This document shows, piece after piece, positions 8,277 to 15,163 of a DNA stretch of 64,000 nt (within the stretch, counting starts at the first letter, position 1; each line of letters starts with the position of its first letter). Under the pieces are notes generated by a model, which saw nothing but the letters and a program-made list of their open reading frames with translations, was not told where the DNA came from and searched no databases. Made by a program: the position numbers and the translations under genes. Origin of the DNA: Lysinibacillus sphaericus (GTDB taxonomy: Bacteria > Bacillota > Bacilli > Bacillales_A > Planococcaceae); the NCBI RefSeq assembly GCF_002982115.1, contig NZ_CP019980.1, positions 4,224,001 to 4,288,000 on the forward strand, given 5' to 3'.

Positions 8277-9842
8277 ATGGCAATATTAACAGTTGAAAAC
8301 TTAGGTCATTCGTTTGGTGACCGCACACTTTTTAAAGATGTTTCTTTCCGTTTAGTTGAAGGCGATCATATTGGTCTTGTCGGCGCTAACGGAGTTGGAA
8401 AGTCTACTCTAATGGGAATTATTACAGGGCAAACAATTCACGATGCCGGAAAGGTTGAATGGCTACCTGGTACACATTATGGCTATTTAGACCAACATAC
8501 TGTGCTGACTGCTGGACGTACTATGCGCGATGTATTGCGTGATGCCTTCCTCCCTCTATATAAAAAAGAAGAAGAGTTAAACGAAATTACAGGTAAGATG
8601 GCTGAAGCGACACCTGAAGAATTAGAAGAGTTACTAGAACAAATGGCAGATGTTCAAGATGCACTTGATGCTGGTGATTTTTATTCACTCGATATGAAAA
8701 TCGAAGAGGTTGCACGTGGTTTAGGTTTGGATGCGATTGGACTTGAACGTGATGTAGCTGCCCTATCTGGTGGTCAACGTACGAAAGTATTACTGGCAAA
8801 GCTTTTATTAGAAAAGCCAAAGGTATTATTACTCGATGAGCCAACGAACTATTTAGACGAAGAGCATATTACATGGTTAAAAAACTATTTAAAAAACTAT
8901 CCACATGCTTTCTTATTAATTTCCCATGATACGGAATTTATGAATGAGACTGTAGATGTGATTTTCCAATTAGAGTTTTCAAAACTGACTCGCTATACAG
9001 CTACGTACGAGAAGTTTTTAGAGCTAGCTGAAATCAATAAACGTCAACATATTGATGCATATGAAAAGCAACAGGAATTCATCAAAAAACAAGAAGACTT
9101 TATCGCCAAAAATAAAGCGCGTTACTCTACAACGGGTCGTGCTAAATCTCGCGCGAAGCAGCTTGATCGTCTAGAACGAATTGACCGTCCTGAAACAGCA
9201 GTAAAACCTGAATTTGGTTTCAAAGAAGCTCGTACACCAAGCCGTTATGTAGTGGAAGCTGAAAATTTAGTCATCGGTTACGATAAAGACAAGCCCTTAC
9301 TACCACCACTTTCATTTATGATTGAACGCGGCGAGAAAATTGCCTTAGTCGGTATGAATGGTGTTGGTAAATCTACATTATTGAAAACGATGCTCGGTAA
9401 AATCAATCCGCTAAGTGGTACAGTTATTCGTGGGGATTATTTAGCCCCTTCTTACTTTGAACAAGAAGTAAAGGCAGATAAAATTACACCAATTGACGAT
9501 GTCTGGAACGCCTTCCCATCCATGGAACAGGCACAAGTACGCGCTGCATTAGCACGTGCTGGATTAAAAACAGATCACATCACTCGCCCACTTAATTCTT
9601 TATCTGGTGGTGAGCAAGCGAAAGTTCGTTTATGTAAACTCATGATGGAAGAAGCCAACTGGTTACTATTTGACGAACCGACAAACCACTTAGATGTCGA
9701 TGCAAAAGAAGAATTAAAACGTGCTATGAAAGAATTTAAAGGCACAATCGTACTCGTTAGCCATGAACCTGATTTTTATGAAGGTTTAGTAACGAAAGTA
9801 TGGAATGTACAAGACTGGTTCACATCTGGTCAACAAAGCTAA
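8277..9842 (+). CDS. ABC-F family ATPase (ribosome-associated, YfmM-like)
   Basis: A 521-residue protein with two ABC ATPase domains in tandem and no membrane segments, which defines ABC-F. Domain 1 has GANGVGKST, signature LSGGQRTK and Walker B VLLLDEPTNYLD. Domain 2 has GMNGVGKST, signature LSGGEQAK and WLLFDEPTNHLD. The linker (about residues 240-310) is basic and helical (KNKARYSTTGRAKSRAKQL), the element that reaches into the ribosomal E site. The ATG has GGAGG nine bases upstream. Family members relieve stalled translation or protect against antibiotics; no resistance subclass could be assigned. A palindromic repeat follows immediately after the stop. Confidence 0.92.
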   Translation: MAILTVENLGHSFGDRTLFKDVSFRLVEGDHIGLVGANGVGKSTLMGIITGQTIHDAGKVEWLPGTHYGYLDQHTVLTAGRTMRDVLRDAFLPLYKKEEELNEITGKMAEATPEELEELLEQMADVQDALDAGDFYSLDMKIEEVARGLGLDAIGLERDVAALSGGQRTKVLLAKLLLEKPKVLLLDEPTNYLDEEHITWLKNYLKNYPHAFLLISHDTEFMNETVDVIFQLEFSKLTRYTATYEKFLELAEINKRQHIDAYEKQQEFIKKQEDFIAKNKARYSTTGRAKSRAKQLDRLERIDRPETAVKPEFGFKEARTPSRYVVEAENLVIGYDKDKPLLPPLSFMIERGEKIALVGMNGVGKSTLLKTMLGKINPLSGTVIRGDYLAPSYFEQEVKADKITPIDDVWNAFPSMEQAQVRAALARAGLKTDHITRPLNSLSGGEQAKVRLCKLMMEEANWLLFDEPTNHLDVDAKEELKRAMKEFKGTIVLVSHEPDFYEGLVTKVWNVQDWFTSGQQS

Positions 9843-9854
9843 AGTGCAAAGCTA

Positions 9855-9903
9855 AAGTGCCAGTCACCCACACAATTCAAAATTGTGTGGGTGACTGGCA
9901 CTT
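9855..9903. repeat. Perfect 23-bp inverted repeat (GTGCCAGTCACC family), probable terminator
   Basis: The arms AAGTGCCAGTCACCC... and their exact complement are 23 bp each around a CAA loop. A near-identical copy is at 58558-58602 and a decayed one near 38000. It starts 12 bases after the ABC-F stop codon, and the stop region is tandemly duplicated (AAAGCTAAAGTGC twice, 9835-9860). It would end transcription as a hairpin, though the T-run is short. Confidence 0.85.
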
Positions 9904-10017
9904 CCTCTAAACTTACATCATTGTAAGCTTATTTAATGAAACTTTTCCCTCTTCCCAGCGTATATTTAGTATAGATTAAAAAATATCATATTCTCTTAAA
10001 AGTTTTTTAAATAACTA

Positions 10018-10080
10018 TTGATTTATATATAGCTTACTAGTAAGATATATGTATAACCTATTTAACTTACTGATAAGCTA
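10018..10080 (+). promoter_or_regulatory. Promoter with two inverted operator sites for the Spx-like/MarR operon
   Basis: A -35 TTGATT (10018-10023), a 17-bp spacer and a -10 TAAGAT (10041-10046) are visible. A 15-bp site TAGCTTACTAGTAAG (10030-10044) overlaps spacer and -10. Its inverted near-copy (TAGCTTATCAGTAAG on the other strand) is at 10066-10080. Core palindromes are centred 33 bp apart, about three helical turns. A MarR repressor encoded downstream is the natural candidate to bind them; this is inference. Confidence 0.55.
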
Positions 10081-10121
10081 TTCATAAAATATAATCTAAC
10101 AAAGAAAGCGGGGAATGAAGA

Positions 10122-10526
10122 ATGACAGTTACAATTTACTCACAAGCGAGCTGCTCTTCATCCAGAAAAGCATTAAAATGGTTAAAAGAACACAACATTG
10201 AATATAAAGAAAAACGTATTACATCACATCCTCTTACACTTGCTGAATTTAAAGAAATTTTAAGCATGACAGAAGATGGCACTGATGAAATTATTGCTAC
10301 AAACTCTAATGATTTTAAAAATCTTAATATTGATATTGATCAGCTTTCTATTCAAGAGCTATATGCGATTATTCAGGCGCACCCAAGAATGTTACGTAGC
10401 CCTATCCTTATAGATGAAAAACGTATCCAAGTTGGGTACAATGAGATGGACATTCGTCGTTTTATTCCACGTAAAGTACGTGCTTACGAGTTAAACGCGA
10501 TGACAAGATTGGCTCAAGAAAGTTAA
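10122..10526 (+). CDS. Spx/MgsR-family regulator with CxxS instead of CxxC
   Basis: A 134-residue ArsC/thioredoxin-fold protein closely resembling Spx, which binds the RNA polymerase alpha C-terminal domain to activate disulfide-stress genes. It keeps family blocks such as MTEDGTDEII, SPILIDEKRIQVGYNE and IRRFIPRKVRAYEL. The redox switch is altered: the usual CxxC near residues 10-13 is here C11-S-S-S14, so it cannot form the intramolecular disulfide. It is therefore likely a paralogue rather than the housekeeping Spx. A MarR gene follows 23 bases after the stop, so both probably form an operon under the double operator upstream. Confidence 0.88.
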   Translation: MTVTIYSQASCSSSRKALKWLKEHNIEYKEKRITSHPLTLAEFKEILSMTEDGTDEIIATNSNDFKNLNIDIDQLSIQELYAIIQAHPRMLRSPILIDEKRIQVGYNEMDIRRFIPRKVRAYELNAMTRLAQES

Positions 10527-10549
10527 AACTGTTTTGGAGATGACCTTAT

Positions 10550-10996
10550 ATGGATCAAGAAAAACAACAAGCCATTACCTCATTATTTGAAGTTGTCTCT
10601 TCTATCGAGCGTAAATGGGCAAACGAGTGGAATAATCATAATGTACTCGGCTTTTCAAAATCCCATATTTTAATTTTAGACTACTTATCGCAGGAGGGAC
10701 CAAAGCGCCCTTCTGCTATAGCTGAGCGCTTAAAAGTTACAACAGGTGGCGTGACGGTATTAACGACCAAACTGATTAATGCTGGCTTTATCGAAAAAAC
10801 ACAGCACGCTACCGATCGCAGAGCCTCGCAATTAGTTATTACGACCGAGGGTGAAGATATCCTTGAAGAATCACGTCAACAAGTTAGCGAAATTATTAAC
10901 AATATGTTTGGCATGCTGTCAGCAGAAGAGGTGCAAACATTACGTGATATTTTTGCCAAGTGTTTACTAACTGTCGATACTAATCGTCAAGATTAA
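10550..10996 (+). CDS. MarR family transcriptional regulator
   Basis: A 148-residue winged-helix repressor. The recognition region is RPSAIAERLKVTTGGVTVLTTKLINAGFIEKTQHATDRRAS, with the DRR wing signature of MarR proteins, between N- and C-terminal dimerisation helices. It contains one cysteine near the C-terminus (AKCLLTV), not at the OhrR sensing position. It is second in an operon with the Spx-like gene and probably represses that operon through the paired sites at 10030-10080. The ligand or stress signal is unknown. An intergenic bidirectional hairpin follows. Confidence 0.9.
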   Translation: MDQEKQQAITSLFEVVSSIERKWANEWNNHNVLGFSKSHILILDYLSQEGPKRPSAIAERLKVTTGGVTVLTTKLINAGFIEKTQHATDRRASQLVITTEGEDILEESRQQVSEIINNMFGMLSAEEVQTLRDIFAKCLLTVDTNRQD

Positions 10997-11021
10997 ATTT
11001 TCAGCTTTGTGTAGAAACACG

Positions 11022-11065
11022 AATAAGGATGTATTGCAAATTATTGTTTGCAATGCATCCTTATT
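11022..11065. terminator. Bidirectional terminator between the MarR and sigma factor genes
   Basis: A 19-bp stem with one mismatch (AATAAGGATGTATTGCAAA against TTTGCAATGCATCCTTATT), six-base loop and flanking T/A tracts, placed between convergent genes. Confidence 0.85.
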
Positions 11066-11126
11066 TTGATTGGCCGAACGAATACTTCCGTCTAAGTAGT
11101 TAAGATAGTGCGACCAATTGTTTTTA

Positions 11127-11675
11127 TTACGCTGGTAGCACAGCCTCGACGATTGACACATCAGCCATAAGCATTTCTTTTAGGCGAGCTTTCGCACGGA
11201 ATAAACGAGATTTCACCGTCCCAATAGAAACTTTCATAATAGTAGAAATTTCAGCAAGTGAATATTGGTCTATGTAGAAATACCATAAAGTTTTTCTATA
11301 GATTGCATCTAACTGTCCCATTTTATCCTGTACTAGCTTTGTCACAATCTCTTTTTCAATTTTTTCTTCTGTTGAAATTTCATTATTGGGAACCAAATCT
11401 AAAATCGGTACGTCTAATGTTTCAGGTTGGTTCATCATGTACTTACTGCGTCGTACTTTTTTTCGATAGCGATCTCTAAATGTGTTCATTGTAATGGTTG
11501 TTAGCCAAGCTTTAATATGTTCTACTTCGGCAACGCTATCTTCGTAGCGTACGACTTTGACCCAAACTTCTTGCATCAGATCTTCTGCTTCTACATTATT
11601 ACGAGTAAGTTTCAAACATAAATGGTATATATAACGATTATATTCCTCATATACGCCTTCTAATTTTTCATTCAT
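11127..11675 (-). CDS. ECF-type RNA polymerase sigma factor
   Basis: A 182-residue sigma-70 family protein with region 2 (YHLCLKLTRNNVEAEDLMQEVWVKV, then AWLTTITMNTFRDRYRKK) and region 4 (YRKTLWYFYIDQYSLAEISTIMKVSIGTVKSRLFRAKARLKE), and no regions 1 or 3, as in extracytoplasmic-function sigmas. ATG 11675 has GGAGG eight bases upstream. No anti-sigma or other membrane gene is adjacent: the gene is followed by a terminator and preceded by about 360 bp without genes. Its control must therefore be remote or transcriptional. The promoters it recognises cannot be told from here. Confidence 0.9.
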   Translation of the reverse strand: MNEKLEGVYEEYNRYIYHLCLKLTRNNVEAEDLMQEVWVKVVRYEDSVAEVEHIKAWLTTITMNTFRDRYRKKVRRSKYMMNQPETLDVPILDLVPNNEISTEEKIEKEIVTKLVQDKMGQLDAIYRKTLWYFYIDQYSLAEISTIMKVSIGTVKSRLFRAKARLKEMLMADVSIVEAVLPA

Positions 11676-11990
11676 TGTGTATTCCTCCGCTTCTTGTTCT
11701 TGCTTCTATACACATTCTCGCAAAATAATGTATTACACTCTATCGTATTGGCTTTCAATTTCATTACAATCGTGTAAGCTTAAATGCTTTTACTTGTAAT
11801 ATTCGTAAAAAATGTTTTACTACTATATCTCTTTTATACGGAAAAACCTATGAAAACCCTTCCAAATTCAAATTTACATAGTCGCATTTAATTATTGTAG
11901 GCTTGATATTACTTTTGCTTATATAAAGATTTGTTTATAACTAATAGCGAAGCTTTACACAGTACCTTTATCACTATCATCAAGATCTAC
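11676..11990. other. Gene-free AT-rich stretch upstream of the sigma gene
   Basis: About 315 bases without a plausible gene. It should hold the sigma factor promoter. I looked for an ECF-style autoregulated promoter and saw no pair of elements I would defend. Confidence 0.5.
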
Positions 11991-12031
11991 AAAAAGCTCT
12001 TAAAAGGTATTACCCGCTTTAAGAGCTTTTT
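11991..12031 (-). terminator. Terminator after the zinc alcohol dehydrogenase
   Basis: The arms AAAAAGCTCTTAAA and TTTAAGAGCTTTTT pair perfectly over 14 bp around a 13-base loop, 8 bases beyond the dehydrogenase stop. The A/T-rich outer bases give T-runs on both strands. Confidence 0.85.
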
Positions 12032-12038
12032 AAGCTAT

Positions 12039-13082
12039 TTATTGAAAATCTATAATGATTTTTAATGCATGCTCATCCGCCGCATTAGCAAAAGTTTCGT
12101 AAGCTTCCATCATGTCGTCAAATTTATAGCGATGTGTAGCTAACCTTTCTGGCTTAATCTTCCCTGTTTCTAACGTTTTTATTAGCATCGGTGTTGTGCT
12201 TGTCGATACTAAACCTGTGGAAATTGTCACGTTGCGAATCCATAAATCTTGTAATTGCAAATCGACAGGTTTACCATGAACACCAACATTAGCTAAACGA
12301 CCTCCTGGTGATAAAATTCGCTGGCAAATATCGAATGTTGCAGGGTAACCTACAGCTTCAATTGCTACGTCAACTCCACGACCATCTGTCATGTCAAATA
12401 TTTTATCGATTGCAGCTTGAGCATCACGTGAATTGATTGTCTCTGTAGCACCAAATTTCTTGGATTCTTGTAAACGATTATCATCGAGATCAATCATTAT
12501 AATTTTTGAAGGAGAGTAAAATTGCGAAGTTAATAGTGCAGACATTCCAATTGGACCTGCACCTACGATAGCTACTACATCACCTGGTGACACTTGTCCA
12601 TTTAATACGCCAATTTCCAAACCCGTTGGTAAAATATCAGAAATCATAACAGCAGCATCATCGGATATTCCTTTTGGAATGTGGTATAGAGAGTTATCAG
12701 CATGTGGAATATGAACATACTCTGCTTGTGTTCCATTGATTAAATGACCTAAAATCCAGCCGCCATCTTCACAATGAGCATATAAAGATTTTTTACAATA
12801 GTGGCATTTACCACATGACGTCACGCATGAAATAATTACTTTATCGCCTACTTTAAAGTTTGATACGCCTGCCCCTACCTCTTCAACAATTCCAATACCT
12901 TCGTGACCTAAAATTGTCCCCTCTTTAACAGCAGGTACATCGCCACCTAAAATATGCAAATCCGTACCACAAATAGTTGTTTTCACAAGACGCACCACTG
13001 CATCGCTATCTTTCACTACACGAGGTTTGTCTACTTCACGTAATTCCTTTTTACCTGGTCCTGCAAATACTAGCGCTTTCAT
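12039..13082 (-). CDS. Zinc-dependent alcohol dehydrogenase (MDR superfamily)
   Basis: A 347-residue medium-chain dehydrogenase. Catalytic zinc ligands are seen in TICGTDLHIL and GHEGIGIVEEVG. The structural zinc lobe CGKCHYCKKSLYAHC has all four cysteines. The NAD loop is VAIVGAGPIGMSAL followed by the acidic DLDDNR, which favours NAD over NADP. The product should interconvert alcohols and aldehydes or ketones; the LGHLINGTQAEYVHIPHADNS block is common in the isopropanol/butanediol-type group of Bacillales. It is a single gene with its own terminator, next to an IS3-like locus. Its exact substrate is unknown. Confidence 0.92.
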   Translation of the reverse strand: MKALVFAGPGKKELREVDKPRVVKDSDAVVRLVKTTICGTDLHILGGDVPAVKEGTILGHEGIGIVEEVGAGVSNFKVGDKVIISCVTSCGKCHYCKKSLYAHCEDGGWILGHLINGTQAEYVHIPHADNSLYHIPKGISDDAAVMISDILPTGLEIGVLNGQVSPGDVVAIVGAGPIGMSALLTSQFYSPSKIIMIDLDDNRLQESKKFGATETINSRDAQAAIDKIFDMTDGRGVDVAIEAVGYPATFDICQRILSPGGRLANVGVHGKPVDLQLQDLWIRNVTISTGLVSTSTTPMLIKTLETGKIKPERLATHRYKFDDMMEAYETFANAADEHALKIIIDFQ

Positions 13083-13205
13083 TTAGAATTCTCCTCTCTC
13101 AATAGATTTGTAGACTTAATATACTTTAAATATAATTAATTATTCAGAAAACGTCAATTAACTGGACTCTTTTTAGTTAATTTTTATAATTTTTTAGAGA
13201 CAAAA

Positions 13206-13237
13206 AGCCTTCTTAAATATCGCCATTTAAGAAAGCT
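13206..13237 (-). terminator. Terminator after the IS3-like orfB
   Basis: The stem AGCcTTCTTAAAT/ATTTAAGAAaGCT has one mismatch and a six-base loop, and is followed by five T on the minus strand. A proper terminator directly behind a transposase frame is more usual for a resident gene than for an insertion sequence. Confidence 0.7.
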
Positions 13238-13255
13238 CTCGTATTCGCATTATTC

Positions 13256-14005
13256 TCATTTATCTATGGAAGCATGGCCTCGACGCAATCGATATTGTGC
13301 ACCCGTTAAAAATGGCACCATCGCTTGTAAACATGCATCATCATATAAATACTCTTTAAAAACAATTGGTGGTACTAACAGCTCTTTTTCTTTACAAGCT
13401 TCTTTACAATGTTCAATAAACGCTGGTTGTAGGCTAGTATACAAAACTAATGGCATTGGAAACTGGTCATACGCTTTCTGTATAGCCATTACCATTAAGT
13501 CTTCACTTAGTAATTGATCGAAGCTGAAGCCTGTTATTTTCTTTGTATGAACATCTATAATAGACGCCATATAAGCCCATCCTTGATGCCAAGTTGGTAC
13601 GTAACTTATATTGATTACCCACTTTTCGTTAGCTTTTGTCGTTTCAAAGCCTACATTTACTATTGGTTCCGGAACTTCTTCTACTTGTGCTTCCCTTGCC
13701 TTTTTTAATACGCGCTGGACCTTCCGCAAACTCCCTTGAAAGCCTCGCATTTTCAATATTTCATAAAGCTGTGCACCATTATAAAGTTGCCCATCTTCGA
13801 TAAATATTTGTTCAATTTCCTCTAATAACTCTTCCGATGCCGACTTTCTTGATGACTGTTGCTTTTTTTGCAACCCACTATAGTAAGTACTTTTGGGCAA
13901 GTCTAATAGCTCACAGAGTACTTTAACAGCATGTTTTTTACTTTCCCGTTCTATATAATCAATTACATCTGTATCATCTAATTGGCTGCGAATATGGTAA
14001 TAGCC
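13256..14005 (-). CDS. IS3-family transposase OrfB frame with lost DDE triad (probable inactive or domesticated)
   Basis: This is the orfB reading frame, entered by a -1 shift from orfA near 14005. It reads IDYIERESKKHAVKVLCELLDLPKSTYYSGL, the usual IS3 HTH_21-like start, then an rve-type core. The catalytic positions are altered: WVINISYV for W-DITY, LYTSLQPAF for the HSDxGxQY block, and YDDACLQAM for YDNAxxES. The triad D-D-E therefore reads N-S-Q. The frame is open to a stop at 13256 and is followed by a terminator, and it is shorter than normal because the C-terminal LGYxSP segment is missing. It may be decayed, or kept for a DNA-binding role. Open start without frameshift would be TTG 13900. 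Confidence 0.75.
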   Translation of the reverse strand, partial: GYYHIRSQLDDTDVIDYIERESKKHAVKVLCELLDLPKSTYYSGLQKKQQSSRKSASEELLEEIEQIFIEDGQLYNGAQLYEILKMRGFQGSLRKVQRVLKKAREAQVEEVPEPIVNVGFETTKANEKWVINISYVPTWHQGWAYMASIIDVHTKKITGFSFDQLLSEDLMVMAIQKAYDQFPMPLVLYTSLQPAFIEHCKEACKEKELLVPPIVFKEYLYDDACLQAMVPFLTGAQYRLRRGHASIDK

Positions 14006-14238
14006 TTTTTTAATATATCGACCTCTTGTTTTAATCGTTCGTTTTCTTTTTGAACGGTTAATACTTCTGCCTTCGTCATGTCGGTGACACCATCAACTGG
14101 TGTATATAACTTTATCCATTTATAAATGGTTACTTCAGATATACCATATTCGCTTGATAATTTACTGACAGCGGTGCCGAGGCGATATTGTTTTACAAGC
14201 TCTAATTTAAAGTCAGATGAATATCGTTTATTCCCCAT
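13978..14238 (-). CDS. IS3-family OrfA (HTH and leucine-zipper protein)
   Basis: An 86-residue full-length OrfA. It has the HTH_Tnp_1 helix-turn-helix (SSDFKLELVKQYRLGTAVSKLSSEYGISEVTIYKWIKLY), then a leucine zipper (VLTVQKENERLKQEVDILKKAITIF), which in IS3 elements binds the terminal repeats and dimerises. It overlaps the orfB frame in the -1 register, with a canonical slippery sequence near its end. I could not define the terminal inverted repeats or a target duplication, so the boundaries of the element are not given. Confidence 0.85.
   Translation of the reverse strand: MGNKRYSSDFKLELVKQYRLGTAVSKLSSEYGISEVTIYKWIKLYTPVDGVTDMTKAEVLTVQKENERLKQEVDILKKAITIFAAN
14005..14011 (-). promoter_or_regulatory. 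-1 programmed frameshift site (A AAA AAG)
   Basis: The minus strand reads TTA AAA AAG GCT in the orfA frame, so the heptamer A-AAA-AAG is in the register that slips -1 into orfB. This is the standard arrangement in IS3-family elements. Its retention means a fused OrfAB could still be made. Confidence 0.75.
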
Positions 14239-14449
14239 ACAACTCCCCCTTTTTTCTCCTATTTATAATAGTTGCTTGTCATAACAATGTCTAGGTTGCT
14301 GTAACATGAAAGGGGTTTTGTAGTTGTTGTGTTGCTATAACTGGGTTCATGTTTATACAAACACCTAAATCAAATAGTGCAGTTAAAATTTTTTTGAGCG
14401 ATTATTTGATAGCTTTGTCAATCGCAGCATCGAGCAAACCCACACATAA

Positions 14450-15019
14450 TTATTTTAAATTAAATACATTTTGATTAATCATTTTATGAAAATAATAATC
14501 CATATCTTCAGCAGTTACACTTTCTCTATTCTCCAGCCACCACATAGTTAATTTTTCAATGGCCCCTGCATAAAACGTTATGACTAATTCTTTTGGAATC
14601 GAAGAATCCTTGAAAAGTTGATACATTTCATTTCTCTCTTCCATTTGATTATTTACATTCAGTGTGTTTATGTATTCTATAAATTGGCTATCCCCCATTT
14701 GTACGGCTAAAATTCCCCCTAACACTGGATGATCTAATAGCTGTTCAATCACTGTAAAAGGCTTTGTTACTCGATCATGAATAGGTATTTTTGCTATTTC
14801 TTCCCCTAATTGTTGAAGTCCAACTTTTAATAAATCATTTTTATCTTCAAAGTGTTTGTAAAAGGTTGTACGATGCACCATAGCACGGTCACATATTTGA
14901 TTGATTGTAATTGAAGTATATTTTTGTTTACAGTCCGTCATCAGTTCATACAATGCCTGCCATAATAATTTATGTGTGCGTCTAATCCTCAAATCAATTT
15001 GTTCTTCATTATTTTTCAT
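14450..15019 (-). CDS. TetR family repressor, divergent from an MFS pump
   Basis: A 189-residue regulator. The N-terminal helix-turn-helix is typical of TetR/AcrR proteins: SITINQICDRAMVHRTTFYKHFEDKNDLL. The C-terminal domain resembles the TetR_C_7/DhaS-like type (residues about 80-185). ATG 15019 has AGGAG eight bases upstream. It is transcribed away from the MFS transporter at 15164, with 144 bp between the starts, so it most likely controls that pump and itself in response to a pump substrate. Confidence 0.9.
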   Translation of the reverse strand: MKNNEEQIDLRIRRTHKLLWQALYELMTDCKQKYTSITINQICDRAMVHRTTFYKHFEDKNDLLKVGLQQLGEEIAKIPIHDRVTKPFTVIEQLLDHPVLGGILAVQMGDSQFIEYINTLNVNNQMEERNEMYQLFKDSSIPKELVITFYAGAIEKLTMWWLENRESVTAEDMDYYFHKMINQNVFNLK

Positions 15020-15040
15020 CTACACTTCTCCTATTTTGTT

Positions 15041-15125
15041 GTTTATCTATACATGTAAAATAATCTGATTCTTCCTAAATATAATCGACATATATATATT
15101 AAATTACATACAGTAGTTTATCTAT
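15041..15125. promoter_or_regulatory. Intergenic region with a repeated 10-mer between TetR and MFS genes
   Basis: GTTTATCTAT occurs at 15041-15050 and again at 15116-15125, one copy near each divergent start. A TACATGTA palindrome is at 15050-15057. These are candidate TetR sites. The repeat is direct rather than a clear dyad, so the assignment is weak. Confidence 0.35.
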
Positions 15126-15163
15126 TGTCCATAAAAATTATATGAAAGCGAAGGTAATCATAC

